Shown piece after piece: positions 6,391-6,604 of a stretch of DNA of 6,604 nucleotides. The notes under the pieces are model-generated. The model was not told where the DNA came from, made no database searches, and worked only from the letters and a program-made list of their open reading frames with translations. Position numbers and translations under genes: made by a program. Location of the stretch: contig DPKF01000184.1 of the NCBI GenBank assembly GCA_003542655.1, positions 1 to 6,604 on the forward strand, in the 5' to 3' direction. Each line of letters starts with the position of its first letter. Positions within the stretch are counted from its first letter, which is position 1. The DNA comes from Holosporales bacterium. Lineage in GTDB: Bacteria > Pseudomonadota > Alphaproteobacteria > Paracaedibacterales > UBA11393.

Positions 6391-6466
6391 TGGTGCCCAG
6401 AGCAGGAATCGAACCAGCGACACAGGGATTTTCAGTCCCTTGCTCTACCAACTGAGCTATCTGGGC
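6391..6466 (-). tRNA. tRNA-Phe (anticodon GAA)
   Basis: The 76-base gene folds into a complete cloverleaf with encoded CCA. The acceptor stem GCCCAGA pairs fully with TCTGGGC and is followed by discriminator A and CCA. The D arm is GCTC/GAGC, and the anticodon stem AGGGA/TCCCT encloses the loop CTGAAAA, with GAA at 6431-6433 decoding UUU and UUC as phenylalanine. The variable loop is GTGTC and the T-loop is TTCGATT. The T-stem GCTGG/CCTGC contains one U-U mismatch in the middle pair (51-63), unlike the fully paired arm of most tRNA-Phe genes. Overall sequence is close to the bacterial tRNA-Phe consensus, so the gene is probably functional. A promoter lies just upstream, and a TTTTT run directly follows the CCA. 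Confidence 0.97.
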
Positions 6467-6477
6467 AATACCATATA

Positions 6478-6507
6478 TTTATAGCATTTCTGTATTTGTT
6501 TTGTCCA
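6478..6507 (-). promoter_or_regulatory. Sigma70-type promoter of tRNA-Phe
   Basis: On the minus strand TGGACA (6502-6507, -35, five of six matches to TTGACA) is separated by 18 bases from TATAAA (6478-6483, -10, five of six matches to TATAAT). Transcription would begin near 6471, about five bases before the mature tRNA 5' end at 6466. Spacing, hexamers and position agree, so this is the best-supported promoter in the window. Confidence 0.65.
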
Positions 6508-6547
6508 TAGTATTTTTTATAAATGTGTTTTCTATTTTTATGATACA

Positions 6548-6568
6548 GCAAGCTGCATGTATGCAAGC
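6548..6568. repeat. Small composite repeat upstream of the tRNA promoter
   Basis: Two direct copies of GCAAGC (6548-6553 and 6563-6568) are 15 bases apart and flank an inverted pair TGCAT/ATGCA (6554-6558 and 6561-6565). The rest of 6508-6604 is AT-rich with a short G-run (6582-6590) and no coding frame that I can support. The function is unknown. It could be the remains of a terminator or a protein-binding site belonging to the gene beyond the window edge. Confidence 0.25.
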
Positions 6569-6604
6569 CGGTTTATTTTTTGGGGGAGGGTTTACTATTT
6601 ATTT

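Noticed and set aside
6582..6590. G-run GGGGGAGGG as a quadruplex or regulatory element
   Set aside because: A single short G-run cannot form a quadruplex with nothing similar nearby; it probably belongs to the flank of a gene outside the window.

Overview
The window is an ordinary chromosomal stretch of an AT-rich alphaproteobacterium. Four things point there: an NDUFA12-type (B17.2) complex I accessory subunit, an FtsZ with a long variable linker ending in a DIPSFLRR tail, a SucC/SucD pair of bacterial type, and a CtrA-type TTAA-N7-TTAAC site. The low GC content, the Asn/Lys/Ile-rich proteins and a major facilitator transporter embedded among energy-metabolism genes would fit an intracellular lineage (Rickettsiales or Holosporales-like). 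That placement is inference; no rRNA or other decisive marker is present.

Layout, left to right. Plus strand: the C-terminal part of sucC (1-453), cut by the window edge, followed 13 bases later by complete sucD (467-1363). Together they encode succinyl-CoA synthetase. All later genes are on the minus strand and converge on sucD. Read in their own direction from the right, they are tRNA-Phe(GAA) with its own promoter (6391-6507), ftsZ (4784-6262), an NDUFA12-like gene (4392-4718), an MFS transporter (3135-4388), class II fumarase fumC (1734-3131) and a small putative exported/membrane protein of unknown function (1388-1666).

NDUFA12, MFS and fumC are packed with only 3 bases between each stop and the next start, so they are very likely one transcriptional unit. 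It joins a respiratory complex I factor, a transporter of unknown substrate and a TCA-cycle enzyme, and it faces another TCA enzyme (sucCD) across the convergent junction. The small gene 1388-1666 is separated from fumC by 67 bases that hold the CtrA-like site, so it may be transcribed separately under cell-cycle control. ftsZ has a good Shine-Dalgarno sequence and a possible -10 in its own upstream region. It lies beside a tRNA gene instead of directly downstream of ftsA.

No mobile element, CRISPR array, phage gene or clearly novel multi-gene system was found. The items most worth a second look are the NDUFA12-MFS-fumC unit, the unknown small exported protein with its CtrA-like site, the near-perfect palindrome between ftsZ and the tRNA, and a U-U mismatch in the tRNA T-stem.
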